DNA of 64,000 nt from Acidimicrobiaceae bacterium (lineage in GTDB: Bacteria; Actinomycetota; Acidimicrobiia; Acidimicrobiales; RAAP-2), in contig PMTF01000024.1 of assembly GCA_003167415.1 (NCBI GenBank), positions 72,174 through 136,173 of the forward strand, written 5' to 3'. The notes beneath the pieces are model-generated. The model was given only the letters and a program-made list of their open reading frames with translations, did no database searches and had not been told where the DNA came from. The translations under genes and the position numbers were made by a program. Below are positions 35,560-45,211 of this stretch, piece by piece (positions within the stretch are counted from its first letter, which is position 1; every line of letters begins with the position of its first letter).

Positions 35560-36024
35560 CATTCGGTATTGACTGTCTGCCACAAGCTCTCAGGCGACGA
35601 TCCTGCTGGGATCTTCGCCCGCCTCATCGAGTTTGCAAACTCGATCGGCTTTACGGTTGAGGATGCAGAGCTTCCCGGCAGCGTCAACGGCGACTGCACT
35701 CACGAGCTGCACCGCATACGGGTTGAGATCTCCAACTCACCCGCACAGCGCGTGAAGACGCTGGCGCACGAGATCGACCACGCACTGCTCCACGAGCAGT
35801 TTGACAACCGAGCGCTCGCTGAACTGGAGGCTGAGTCCACGGCCTACGTGATTTGCCGGGCACTCAAACTCGACACGAGGGACTACTCCTTCGGGTACGT
35901 CGCGGGCTGGGCCGGAGGTGGCGAACAGGCCATCGCCGGGATCAAAGGATCGTGCGAGCGCATCCAGAAGGCTGCAGCATCCGTGTTGCAGTCCTTCGAG
36001 GTCGATCAGGAGCAGGCGGCTTAG
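35560..36024 (+). pseudogene. ArdC/ImmA-like metallopeptidase, N-terminally truncated
   Basis: About 150 codons. A zincin-type site HEIDHALLHE (from KTLAHEIDHALLHEQFDNRALAELEAESTAYVICRAL) and the GYVAGWAG phrase match the C-terminal peptidase half of actinobacterial ArdC-like antirestriction proteins. The usual single-strand-DNA-binding N-terminal domain is missing: the frame is closed by a TGA at 35557, and only a TTG at 35569 could start it. The metal ligands are intact, so a short active product is possible. It ends overlapping the res gene stop by four bases. Confidence 0.6.
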
Positions 36025-39011
36025 CCGCCGTTCTGGAAGGCGTTTGCCATCACATCGTCGAGTGATCGTGCGACGATGTAACGGGCTGGTGACTCGCCAT
36101 CGGCTAGGGCACTAAAATGAGCCTTCCCGCACTCGATTTTTGCGCTTTCGGTATCACGAAGGTCATCAGTGAACAGGCTGGCCTTGGTCTCGACGACGAA
36201 GTACAGGCGTTCCTCTCCCTCGACATCGACTACAACCGCCCAGTCCGGGTTATAGCTACCAAGTGGAGTTGGAACCGTGAACCAGCCAGGAAGTTTTGCG
36301 TAGACTTTGACGGCATCATTGTGCTCAAGATCAGTCGCAAAATTTGCTTCGACGCCAAAATCGTAGACAACATCTTCGTAGATCGATTTCTTCGCATCCG
36401 ACAGCATGTTCTTCAGATAGCCCGTCAGTTCAACTTCTTCAAACAGTTCTTGAGAGTAACATTGTCCACTGCCTAGGCGTTGATAGCGAATTCCGTCGAC
36501 TATAGCAATGCGCTTAGATCGAGTAATTACCTCGCTTGCGAGGTCAATGAACTGCTGCGGATTGCGTGCGAAATCTTTGAGTCTTGTGCTCCCGGAGACG
36601 ATACGCATTATCGACCGCCTGGTTAGTTGCGTTCGGTCCTGCAGCTCGGATAACAGATCGGGCAAGACGACATCCGATTCATCGAGCACAACGGTGATCG
36701 CCCCGGTCATCTCGGTAGCCTCGACTCCGCCCTGTCCAATCGCAATGCCCGCTTTTCGCCAATGCAATCGTGTCTTCGTGATCGGAGGTGCGCACTGCAA
36801 AGCGCGTACACAGTCCCGGATGAGCTTCTCGTTGTCGAAATGCACACGGTATGTCGTCTTGTGCTTGATACGATCCCAGAGCGCCTTGAACTCAGGACTA
36901 AGAAACACACCCTTGCGCAACCTCACCGCGCGGCGCTCGTCAGCGTTCTTGATCTCCAGCCTTCCTGCAAGTTTGCGCAAGACGCTGACAATCTGAGGAA
37001 GCTGAGCCATGAACTCATCTGGCACAGCCAGGGTCTCCTGCTTAAGCGCCGTTCGCAAGATGTCTTCCACGCGGCCCTTGCCGTCGATATAGCCAGCCGT
37101 TCTGAGATGTTCCCAGAGCGCTTCAGATTTCGCCACCCCAAACACGGCGGGCGGCTCCTCTCCGACCGACACAGCGATGTTCGCGAACTCATGCTTCTCG
37201 ACCACGCCAAACCGGATGCCTGTGTCTGCTTCGATCTCGCTCTGCAAACCTTCGGCGAATTCTTCGTAGCTCTCTGTTGCCACGACGGTGAGGGTGTTGA
37301 TTTCAAAACCCTGCTGCCGCTCACCCTCCTGGTTGACACAGAGACGCAGTCCACGACCAATCGTTTGTCGCCGCTCACGTTCCGAGCGCATCTCGCGTAG
37401 CGAGCAAATTTGGAAGACGTTGGGATTGTCCCAACCTTCACGAAGGGCTGAGTGTGAGAAAATGAACTTGAGCGGGGTCGACAGGCTGAGAAGCTTCTCC
37501 TTCTCCTTCATTATCAAGTTGTAAGCACGTTCCGCATTGTCACGGCCCGATTGGTTGCCTTCAGCCGTGTCGGTCCATCCTCCTTGCTTGTCGATCGAGA
37601 AGTATCCATCGTGGACCTCTGCGGCATGGGCGCTCAGGTCTACTTCGCCGAAGAGTGTCTGGTAGTCGGGATGGTGGGCAAGACGCTGGTACTCCTCCTC
37701 GAAAATCCGGGCGTACTCACCTTTGATTTGGTGTCCGTCCTCGTCGTACCCCCGGTACTTGTCGACGGCGTCGATAAAGAAGAGCGAAAGAACCTTGATG
37801 CCCAATGGGCGTAGGCGCTTCTCCTTGTCGAGGTGCTCTCGTATGGTTCGGCGGATCATCTCGCGTTGCACCGCCATTGCATCGACATCGCCAAACGCCT
37901 GGCCTAGCGTCAAGTAGCGCTCATCATTAGGAGCGCGCACCTCTAACAACTCGCTTCCCTTCAACGCGCGAATTTCACCAATCCAACAATCCCGGTAGAC
38001 CTCGCGCCCAGTTGTCTGTTCAAGATCGTCGCCATCCTGGACAATGACCTGGCGGCGCCGGACGCCGGTAGGTCCTTGGACGTCGATCTCGACATTCGCA
38101 CCGACGACACTCTTTCCTCGTACGACGGGCGCGACGAAGCGCAAGAACGGTTTGTTGTACGCGTCTTCTACTGTTGCGGAAGCAACTTCGATCTGCTTGA
38201 CGAGGCGTTGTTCGTAGGCGTCTATCGCATCGAGTCGGTACACCATGTGGTGTATGTCGGCATGCGTCGCGGAGTACCGAAGGGTGCAGATAGGGGCCAT
38301 TGCTCCAAGAGCCTCCCTGCCACGTCCTTGCAAACCACCGTCGACGCTCTGTGGCTCATCAACAATGAGGATGGGTGAAGTTGCCCGGATGAGGTCGATC
38401 GGTCTCTCACCACCAGTCTTCTCACTGTCCTTGTAGAGGTTATTGATGTCCTGTTTATTGATGGCTCCGACCGTGGTGACCATGACTTGAATCTGAGGAC
38501 TCGTCGCGAAGTTGCGGACCTGCCCTAGCTTCGATGAGTCGTATAGAAAGTAGTCGAATGGAACACCGGAATAGAGAGCGCGAAAGTGATCCTCGGTAAT
38601 CTGAAGAGTTTTGTACACGCCTTCCTTGATCGCTACCGAAGGGACAACGATTACGAACTTGGTGAAGCCGAAACGCTTGTTCAGCTCAAAGATTGTCCGC
38701 AGGTAGACGTAAGTCTTACCTGTTCCAGTTTCCATTTCGATTGTGAAATCCGCCGAGTCCAGAACCGCCGACGGAGCGAGTCCGTTCCGGAGCTGCACTT
38801 CGTTGAGGTTTGTTAGCACCTCGTCATCAAGGAGCGTCAAACGGTTGCCAATGCCGAGATCGGATTCAGCGAAACTTAAGGCGAGCTGCCCAGCCGTCGC
38901 CGCAGTGACTGTGAACTCGGTACGACAAATTTCCTGGCCACGGAAGAGGTCGCACACAGCTTCGATGGCATCGTGCTGATAGTCCAGGTTCGGTTCGAAG
39001 TGAAGCTTCAT
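36021..39011 (-). CDS. Type III restriction-like helicase-nuclease (Res)
   Basis: 996 aa. Walker A METGTGKTYVYLRTI, the DEAD-like box LIVDEPQSVDGG, helicase motif VI ERRQTIGRGLRLCVNQ and the C-terminal PD-(D/E)xK-like segment SYNPDWAVVVDVEGEERLYFVVETKA (about 925-955) are all present, in the order of type III Res subunits. Last gene of a four-gene reverse-strand operon, 11 bases after mod. In ordinary type III systems Res needs Mod to cut; the extra SNF2 and DUF4391 genes upstream set this operon apart. Confidence 0.92.
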   Translation of the reverse strand: MKLHFEPNLDYQHDAIEAVCDLFRGQEICRTEFTVTAATAGQLALSFAESDLGIGNRLTLLDDEVLTNLNEVQLRNGLAPSAVLDSADFTIEMETGTGKTYVYLRTIFELNKRFGFTKFVIVVPSVAIKEGVYKTLQITEDHFRALYSGVPFDYFLYDSSKLGQVRNFATSPQIQVMVTTVGAINKQDINNLYKDSEKTGGERPIDLIRATSPILIVDEPQSVDGGLQGRGREALGAMAPICTLRYSATHADIHHMVYRLDAIDAYEQRLVKQIEVASATVEDAYNKPFLRFVAPVVRGKSVVGANVEIDVQGPTGVRRRQVIVQDGDDLEQTTGREVYRDCWIGEIRALKGSELLEVRAPNDERYLTLGQAFGDVDAMAVQREMIRRTIREHLDKEKRLRPLGIKVLSLFFIDAVDKYRGYDEDGHQIKGEYARIFEEEYQRLAHHPDYQTLFGEVDLSAHAAEVHDGYFSIDKQGGWTDTAEGNQSGRDNAERAYNLIMKEKEKLLSLSTPLKFIFSHSALREGWDNPNVFQICSLREMRSERERRQTIGRGLRLCVNQEGERQQGFEINTLTVVATESYEEFAEGLQSEIEADTGIRFGVVEKHEFANIAVSVGEEPPAVFGVAKSEALWEHLRTAGYIDGKGRVEDILRTALKQETLAVPDEFMAQLPQIVSVLRKLAGRLEIKNADERRAVRLRKGVFLSPEFKALWDRIKHKTTYRVHFDNEKLIRDCVRALQCAPPITKTRLHWRKAGIAIGQGGVEATEMTGAITVVLDESDVVLPDLLSELQDRTQLTRRSIMRIVSGSTRLKDFARNPQQFIDLASEVITRSKRIAIVDGIRYQRLGSGQCYSQELFEEVELTGYLKNMLSDAKKSIYEDVVYDFGVEANFATDLEHNDAVKVYAKLPGWFTVPTPLGSYNPDWAVVVDVEGEERLYFVVETKASLFTDDLRDTESAKIECGKAHFSALADGESPARYIVARSLDDVMANAFQNGG

Positions 39012-39022
39012 CTAATTAACCC

Positions 39023-40963
39023 CTAAAGGCTCCGCACGGTCGGCATTCCGTGCTGTTCGAGGATTGCGGTGATGTTCGTCTTTGCCACGTCATCGGCGAA
39101 GGCACTGTCGCGAAAGACGACTACCGTATCCGCAGCTGGTTGCAGTTCGTCTCTCCAAGAAGCGATCCCCAGTGCCAACTCCTCGATCTCAGAGCGATCG
39201 ATCGACTCAGCGAGGCACGCAATCAACGTGCCAGCGCCCACGCTGTAGATTGTTTTCTTGGCAACAGTGCGGCACTCGATCGGAATCGTCAGATCGAGTC
39301 CTAGCTTCAACAGAAGCTCGTAGAAAATATCCTCTTCAGTACGGCCTTCCTTTAGGTGGTCGAGGGATGCAAGTAGGGAACCGTCGAGGTTGTCTGGCTC
39401 AGGGTCCCAAGCTCGGATGTTGCTGGAGTCAAGCTTGAACACACGGAAGCCCCTGTCCAGGTCCCGATTGTTAACCAAGTCCAACTGACCAGAGGTTTCC
39501 TCGCTAAGGCTGGCGATAACTCGCCGAATGCGCTCCTTAGTTATGTCTGCAATAGTCGGAAACTCCGGGTTGTTGGTCGGTTCTGGAAGTTGAACCAGGA
39601 TGTATCGACGCGATCCACCGTCTGTTGCGTTTTGCAACATCACGGCGTGCGCCGTCGTTCCCGAGCCAGCAAAGAAATCCAGAACAATATCGTCGGGTCC
39701 AACGGCTTGTTCAAGCATGTACGCAACGAGTCCGATGGGCTTCGGGTTAGTGAAAACGTCCTTTCCAAGAAGACGCTTCACTTCTAAGGTCCCACTTTCG
39801 TTCGCAAATTCCGATCCAGTCCACACAGTCTTCGGAATCACCCTCTTCACCCCCTCATCTGTCTCTGCGTAGTCGATCTGCGAGACATCCCAACGCTGAC
39901 CGCCCACTCGGGTGCCACAAAGCTCGTCAAGACGCTGAGCAACAGTGTCTCTTCCCCAACGCCATCGTCCGTCGACTCCATCTGAGAGCTTCGGGAGGAC
40001 TTCTTCCGTGAATGTGGCATCCCGACTGAGTGAGACAGAGTGGGATACGGGGTCTACGTATATTGGGTAATACATCCGAGGGCGGTCTTCGCGACGAGAT
40101 GCGGAGCCACGTTTCCTAAGACCCTGTAGCCGATACCGCCGTCCATCGTTAGCTGTTTCTGGGTAGTCGTCCCAGTATTCTTCAGGGAGAGGAACACCTG
40201 CGGTGACAAATTCGCCCCTTTCGTAACAAAGTAGATAGTTATGGCACCGCGCTAGATATTTGTCGTCACTTCGTCCCTTGAGATTGCTCACAACAGTGAT
40301 ACAGCCAAGGAAGGACTCGGACCCGAACACATTGTCCATCAACATGCGTAGGTTGGACAGCTCTACGTCATCGATGCTTACGAAAATCACGCCGTCTTTC
40401 CTCATAAGATTGCGGGCAAGGAACAACCGTGGGTACATCATGTTCAGCCACTTCGTATGGAAACGACCTCCAGTTTCGGTGTTCGTACTGAACTTCTTGC
40501 CTTCCGCATCAATTTGCCCCGTGTACTGCAGATACGTCTGCAGACTCTCTGCATAGTTGTCGGGATAGATAAAATCATTGCCGGTGTTGTACGGCGGATC
40601 GATGTAGATGAGTTTGATTTTGCCGTGGTAGCTCTTTTGCAGGAGCTTGAGAACTTCCAGGTTGTCGCCCTCGATCATGAGGTTGCGGGTCGTCTCCCAG
40701 TCGACACTCTCGTCTGGCGCTGGGCGAAGTGTCCCGGTGGAAGGAGTCAGAGCGGCTTGTCGCGCGGCACGCTTGCCAGGCCAGCTGAAGCCAAATCTTT
40801 CGTCTTGACCTTCCACCGCTTCTCCCAGGAGCTGCCTCAAAATGTCGAAGTCGATCGCGCCTTCAATGAAGGCACCCGGGAATAATGCAGCAAGCTGCTC
40901 GATGTTTTCGGTTATCGGATCGGGTGAATGTGTCTCTGGGTCGGCGGGGGTGAGTTTCTTCAT
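39023..40963 (-). CDS. DNA adenine methyltransferase (Mod, type III-like)
   Basis: 646 aa from ATG 40963 (MKKLTPADPETHS); the frame is open further but those residues overlap the DUF4391 gene. The catalytic motif IYIDPPYNTGNDFIYPDNY precedes the SAM-binding motif VLDFFAGSGTTAHAVMLQN, the beta-class order of type III Mod enzymes. A target-recognition region lies between. A shared N-terminal stretch (FGFSWPGKRAARQAAL) is common in Mod proteins of this multi-gene arrangement. It would protect host DNA by N6-adenine methylation; specificity is unknown. Confidence 0.93.
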   Translation of the reverse strand: MKKLTPADPETHSPDPITENIEQLAALFPGAFIEGAIDFDILRQLLGEAVEGQDERFGFSWPGKRAARQAALTPSTGTLRPAPDESVDWETTRNLMIEGDNLEVLKLLQKSYHGKIKLIYIDPPYNTGNDFIYPDNYAESLQTYLQYTGQIDAEGKKFSTNTETGGRFHTKWLNMMYPRLFLARNLMRKDGVIFVSIDDVELSNLRMLMDNVFGSESFLGCITVVSNLKGRSDDKYLARCHNYLLCYERGEFVTAGVPLPEEYWDDYPETANDGRRYRLQGLRKRGSASRREDRPRMYYPIYVDPVSHSVSLSRDATFTEEVLPKLSDGVDGRWRWGRDTVAQRLDELCGTRVGGQRWDVSQIDYAETDEGVKRVIPKTVWTGSEFANESGTLEVKRLLGKDVFTNPKPIGLVAYMLEQAVGPDDIVLDFFAGSGTTAHAVMLQNATDGGSRRYILVQLPEPTNNPEFPTIADITKERIRRVIASLSEETSGQLDLVNNRDLDRGFRVFKLDSSNIRAWDPEPDNLDGSLLASLDHLKEGRTEEDIFYELLLKLGLDLTIPIECRTVAKKTIYSVGAGTLIACLAESIDRSEIEELALGIASWRDELQPAADTVVVFRDSAFADDVAKTNITAILEQHGMPTVRSL

Positions 40964-40974
40964 GATTTCCTTAG

Positions 40975-41733
40975 CTAGAGTTGTGCGCGGGCGTCGTCGT
41001 AAGCCAACTTCAGTTGCTGAATTTGAAGGTTGAAATCTGCACGTCGTGCCATCTGTTTTGTCTTGATTGCTTCGGAGCGGAGCGACGCCATTTCTAATTG
41101 GAGCACATGGCACTGCTGCAGTGCTTTACGACGGCGGACTGCATGGGCAGGATCGTTGGCCGCCTCCAGTTTGCCGGTAATCGCTGCAGCCTGAAGGGAT
41201 ACGGTCGCATCGATCCAGCCTTGATATAGGTCGTACAGAGAAGTATGCGGTTGCTGACTTAGCGCAAGCGACTCTAAGAAACGACAAAGATGGTCCGGAC
41301 CCAACTCTTTGTCGAGCTTGACAGTGCGAGACTCGCCGTCGAGAACTGTGGAATCGTGGTCTGCGTGTGACGTCCGCTTATGTACTAAGGAGATCGAGAC
41401 TTCGACGCTCTGTTCGATGACGAGCACAACCGGGTACGGAATCGCTCGGTGCGTCAGTTCAACGAGTCGAGCGACGTTCGCAGCTGGGCGGAGGTTGAGG
41501 GTGACTACCGCTATCTCTTGGTAGTCGCGATCTGAGTCTTGGAACGCGGGCACCCCGATCGTCAGGGGCTTGAGAGCCGCATGCCACTGCACTCGCTCGA
41601 CGTCCTCCCTAATTAGTCGACGGTCGGCAGCGGTCGAAGCTCCGTTCTCGGACAAAAGGCTTTTGGGCACGCGTTGATCGACCATCGCGGATGCAGGTAA
41701 CGCCAATGCGGCCAGAACATCGACGATCTTCAT
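40975..41733 (-). CDS. DUF4391 protein
   Basis: 252 aa. Begins MKIVDVLAALALPASAMVDQRVPKSLLSENGA and contains VQWHAALKPLTIGVPAF and LYDLYQGWIDATVSLQAAAITGK, matching the DUF4391 family as I know it. The C-terminal third is helical and probably coiled coil (QCHVLQLEMASLRSEAIKTK and following). The family is found between an SNF2-type helicase and a type III-like mod gene. It overlaps the SNF2 gene by four bases, and mod starts 11 bases downstream, so it is an integral part of the operon. Biochemical role is unknown; a bridging or regulatory subunit is a guess. Confidence 0.8.
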   Translation of the reverse strand: MKIVDVLAALALPASAMVDQRVPKSLLSENGASTAADRRLIREDVERVQWHAALKPLTIGVPAFQDSDRDYQEIAVVTLNLRPAANVARLVELTHRAIPYPVVLVIEQSVEVSISLVHKRTSHADHDSTVLDGESRTVKLDKELGPDHLCRFLESLALSQQPHTSLYDLYQGWIDATVSLQAAAITGKLEAANDPAHAVRRRKALQQCHVLQLEMASLRSEAIKTKQMARRADFNLQIQQLKLAYDDARAQL

Positions 41734-44700
41734 GGCAGATCCTCGGGAACAACTGAGAGAAAAGCAACAACTTCGAAATCGTTGATGCCCGCGAACTCGC
41801 CGGCGAGAGCGTGTGTACCTCCTTGTTTGAAGAGGCTTTCAACTGCCCTCTCCTCACCCTTTCCAACGACGGAGCGGACTGCCTTAGCGAGGAGTTCTTG
41901 AGCGCTCCGCATGTCTTTGCCGCCATGCGTTATTCGATCGAACAGATTCATCGCAATGATGTCGACATCATTATGTCCGACGCAAGCGTGCTTCAAGCGG
42001 TCAAGAATCTCTTTAGCGTGTAAATGGCCAAGGACGATGGAGCCGTCATCCGCAACATGCACGAGTCCATGGGGAGCAAGTGGATACCCAGGTCCGAATA
42101 CGTCCTTGGTACGGTCTCCAGCGGCACGTAGCAAGAAAGTTACTCCTGGCGGGAGATCGATGTCTGCCGTAGTGCAGACTGAGCTGGCACCAAGTGGCAA
42201 CTTATCGAGGACGCCCGGACGATCTCGTTGGAACTCCGCAAGATCAATCCGAAAGTCTGTGAGCGTGAGGTCCGCGATTGAGACCCCAGCTGAAAGGTCT
42301 TCGAGGTCTACCACCGTTTCTTGCATTCGAAGAAGTTGCTTGCGGCGATATTCGAGGTCGTTCATGGGATTGCCAGCCTCTTGAACGATAAGATTCTCTT
42401 CACCCGTGGCGGAGACATCGAGTAGAACCATTCGGCCACTTACCCGCTGCTCTAGGTTGATGTACTCATCCAGCTCCATGTTTGGCCAGAAGTTGACGAG
42501 CTGAATCCGATCGTTGTGTGAGCCAAGTCGGTCGATGCGACCGAAGCGCTGGATAATACGAACGGGGTTCCAGTGGATGTCATAGTTGACGAGCCAGTCG
42601 CAGTCCTGGAGGTTCTGACCCTCGGAAATGCAGTCGGTCGCGAAAAGAAGGTCAATCTCTCCTTCAGAGTCATACTCGTCTGGACGCTCCTTCGATCGCG
42701 GTGAGAAGGTCGAGAGAATTGTTCCGAGATCACGCCGCAACCCGTGGATTGTCGTCTGATTACCTCCAGAGCCTGTAACGAGCGCTGTCTCGACACCGAG
42801 GTGTGTTTTTGCCCACGGAGCAAGGTTGTCGTACAGGTATTTCGCAGTGTCTGCGAATGCGGTGAAGACGATTATTTTTCGATTGTTGGCGTTAATCGGC
42901 AATGAGCATTTGTCATAGATAACAGTTCGCAAAGCGGCCAGTTTGGCATCTCGACTGGGTATGACTCTCTTCGCTTCTTCGTGGAGCGCAGCGAGGCGCT
43001 GTCGGTCATCGGTTAGGTCCTGCTTCCAGCGAATCAGGTCGACGTCATCGAGTAGGACCTTGACCTTCCTACCTACCAGAAGGCTCTCGAACGCGGGATC
43101 ATCAACGTCGATGTCACCGATATCGATTTCGTCCATATCCTCTGAATGTGTATTGATTCGAGTAAGGATTGACTCGACGTCCAACAGTTGTCGTTCTAGC
43201 GTAAGGGCGAACGAAAACACAGAGCTTTCCATGCGCTTGAGAACGTTGACCCTCAGAAGGTGGATCAGGCTTTCCTCGCGATCGAGTTGGCGAAATACTC
43301 CTTTGCCGCCCGTTACTTCTGTGTTGTACTTTGCGTCATACGCCGATTGTCGAGAAGGCAGCACGTAGCGTAATGGAGTGTACGAAGCTAAGTGGAGACG
43401 ACGGATGTCATCATTGATTTCGCGAATCTGTCGAAACTCCCCGCCCAAGTCGACGTCAGCCTTGATGTTGATCGGCTTCAACCGATCGGGGAAACGACCC
43501 GTCTCACTGGTGCCGTAGTATTTTTCGATATGTCGTCGTGATCGTGCGATCGTTAGTTCGTCGAGCAACTTGAAGTAATCGAATCCGAGCATCTCGACCA
43601 ACTTCGCGGGTGTTCGTCTGATGTCGTCCAGGTCCAACCAACGGTTGAACTGCTTCTGAGCCAATCTGGTTGTTGCATCGATGCTAGAAATTCCCTCTCC
43701 TCGGAGGGCTGCGTCATTACCCTCTGTTGCAAAGACGATTTGATTCCGCAGGTCCGCTAGTCGATTATTAACAGGAGTTGCCGACAACATCAGAACTCTC
43801 GTTCGGACTCCTTCCTGGATGATGCGGCGCATCAATCGGTCGTACCGAGTCTCGCCGCCTTGTTTGGGCGTGCCTTTGTTTCGAAAGTTGTGAGACTCAT
43901 CGATGACGACAAGGTCGTAATTTCCCCAGTTGACGTGGGCGAGGTCTAAATCCCCCGAAAGACCTCCCTCGCGTGAAAGATCAGTGTGGTTGAGAACGTC
44001 ATAGTTAAATCGATCGGAGGCAAGCACGTTCCGCCGATCATTTGCTGTATAGAGCGTCCAGTTGTCCCGAAGGCGTTTGGGACAGAGGACAAGCACTCGA
44101 TCGTTGCGTAGCTCGTGGTACTTGATAATCGCCAATGCTTCAAACGTTTTTCCCAATCCCACACTGTCTGCAATGATGCAGCCTCCGAGGCGATTAAGTT
44201 TGTCAATTGCTCCAACGACTCCGTCTCGCTGGAACTTGTAAAGCTTCTTCCACACAACTGTGTCACGGATTCCCGTGGCCGCCTTCACAACTTGATCCTC
44301 GTCGAGCGCACGCCCGTCGCCGCCGAACAGCTGCTGAAGAATCAGGGAGTAGAGGGTAAAGAGAGGTTGAATCGCTGAAAGGTCGCGCAATTTGTTTTCG
44401 AATTCGCGTTGCACTGTGGTATCAGCAGACAGTTGATCCCATAACGCATCGAACCATTGGCTCAGTTGGTTCGCTTCGATCGAAGTCTCTGTCGCTTGGA
44501 TAAGGCTGAGAGGGTTTCCGGGGGTGGTTCCCAATCCATCTGTTGTGAAGGCAAAAGCTCCAAAGAATACTTGTTCCGAACGTGACTCACCGTCACGAAG
44601 CACTAGCGCGCCCTGCGGAATCGAAGACTTGGTTCGCCGCACTTCGACTTTGGTGTTTAGCCATTCGGCACAACGAGCAGCTAGCCATCGCGCCTGTAAA

Positions 44701-44927
44701 TGGTTCCGGTTGCTGCGATCCACGTCGTCACCAAGCAAACCAAGGTCGACCCCCTCTGGCGGTAGAACTAGCCGGGCTTTCTCAACCCTGAAAAGATCCT
44801 GTTGCAGGTCGTTGAACGCGAAGAGAGAGAAGGCTTGCGAGACGATATCCAGTTCGCCACCCTGCTTGATCCCAGTTCGTGCAAGATCGAGTACTCGTTC
44901 GTTTCCTGTATTGTGAATGATCTTCAT
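41730..44927 (-). CDS. SNF2-family helicase with N-terminal PLD-like domain
   Basis: 1065 aa. The first 180 residues resemble a phospholipase-D-like domain (GGELDIVSQAFSLFAF, VFFGAFAFTTDGLG) but no HKD triad is visible, so it is probably inactive. The SNF2 motor follows: IIADSVGLGKTFEALAIIKYHELR, VVIDESHNFRNKG (DESH box), LMLSATPVNN and, in lobe 2, IDLLFATDCISEGQNLQDCDWLVNYDIHWNPVRIIQRFGRIDRLGS. First gene of the four-gene restriction-like operon. The family is used by DISARM and related systems, but DISARM's drmB is absent here. Confidence 0.9.
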   Translation of the reverse strand: MKIIHNTGNERVLDLARTGIKQGGELDIVSQAFSLFAFNDLQQDLFRVEKARLVLPPEGVDLGLLGDDVDRSNRNHLQARWLAARCAEWLNTKVEVRRTKSSIPQGALVLRDGESRSEQVFFGAFAFTTDGLGTTPGNPLSLIQATETSIEANQLSQWFDALWDQLSADTTVQREFENKLRDLSAIQPLFTLYSLILQQLFGGDGRALDEDQVVKAATGIRDTVVWKKLYKFQRDGVVGAIDKLNRLGGCIIADSVGLGKTFEALAIIKYHELRNDRVLVLCPKRLRDNWTLYTANDRRNVLASDRFNYDVLNHTDLSREGGLSGDLDLAHVNWGNYDLVVIDESHNFRNKGTPKQGGETRYDRLMRRIIQEGVRTRVLMLSATPVNNRLADLRNQIVFATEGNDAALRGEGISSIDATTRLAQKQFNRWLDLDDIRRTPAKLVEMLGFDYFKLLDELTIARSRRHIEKYYGTSETGRFPDRLKPINIKADVDLGGEFRQIREINDDIRRLHLASYTPLRYVLPSRQSAYDAKYNTEVTGGKGVFRQLDREESLIHLLRVNVLKRMESSVFSFALTLERQLLDVESILTRINTHSEDMDEIDIGDIDVDDPAFESLLVGRKVKVLLDDVDLIRWKQDLTDDRQRLAALHEEAKRVIPSRDAKLAALRTVIYDKCSLPINANNRKIIVFTAFADTAKYLYDNLAPWAKTHLGVETALVTGSGGNQTTIHGLRRDLGTILSTFSPRSKERPDEYDSEGEIDLLFATDCISEGQNLQDCDWLVNYDIHWNPVRIIQRFGRIDRLGSHNDRIQLVNFWPNMELDEYINLEQRVSGRMVLLDVSATGEENLIVQEAGNPMNDLEYRRKQLLRMQETVVDLEDLSAGVSIADLTLTDFRIDLAEFQRDRPGVLDKLPLGASSVCTTADIDLPPGVTFLLRAAGDRTKDVFGPGYPLAPHGLVHVADDGSIVLGHLHAKEILDRLKHACVGHNDVDIIAMNLFDRITHGGKDMRSAQELLAKAVRSVVGKGEERAVESLFKQGGTHALAGEFAGINDFEVVAFLSVVPEDLP

Positions 44928-45120
44928 ACACTCACCGTCGCTCCGGAGACGCGCGCGATCTCTTCGCCCTCTTGAGGACGAGGAGAGCCGTGAGTGGAGA
45001 ACGGATCATCATTAGATGGTACGACACGTGTGTAACCGTAGGTCTGAACCAGAGTTCGGTTGATGAATCAGGCGTGTGCCCTGCGAGCTGAGCTGCAGCC
45101 GCCCGCTGAAAACAACAATA

Positions 45121-45189
45121 GGTGATCGACCACAACGAGCCCGTGGTGCCAGTATGCGTCAACGAATGAACAAGAAGGAGCGTAGCTCG
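45121..45189. repeat. Divergent repeat copy R1
   Basis: The interval starting ggtgatcgaccac and containing cgtggtgccag and gaaggagc is related to 51075-51142 in the same orientation. The exact blocks are 13 and 11 bases, with scattered differences and one indel; overall identity by eye is roughly three quarters. On the reverse strand both copies can be read as a peptide containing WHHxLxVVDHL. It lies between the CBASS operon and the SNF2 gene. Confidence 0.6.
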
Positions 45190-45211
45190 GCTGTATTGCG
45201 CCCGAAACGAT

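Noticed and set aside
36021-44927. DISARM or BREX assignment for the restriction-like operon
   Set aside because: No drmB (DUF1998), drmA, pglZ or brxC-like gene is present; the gene set fits a type III-like operon with extra subunits.
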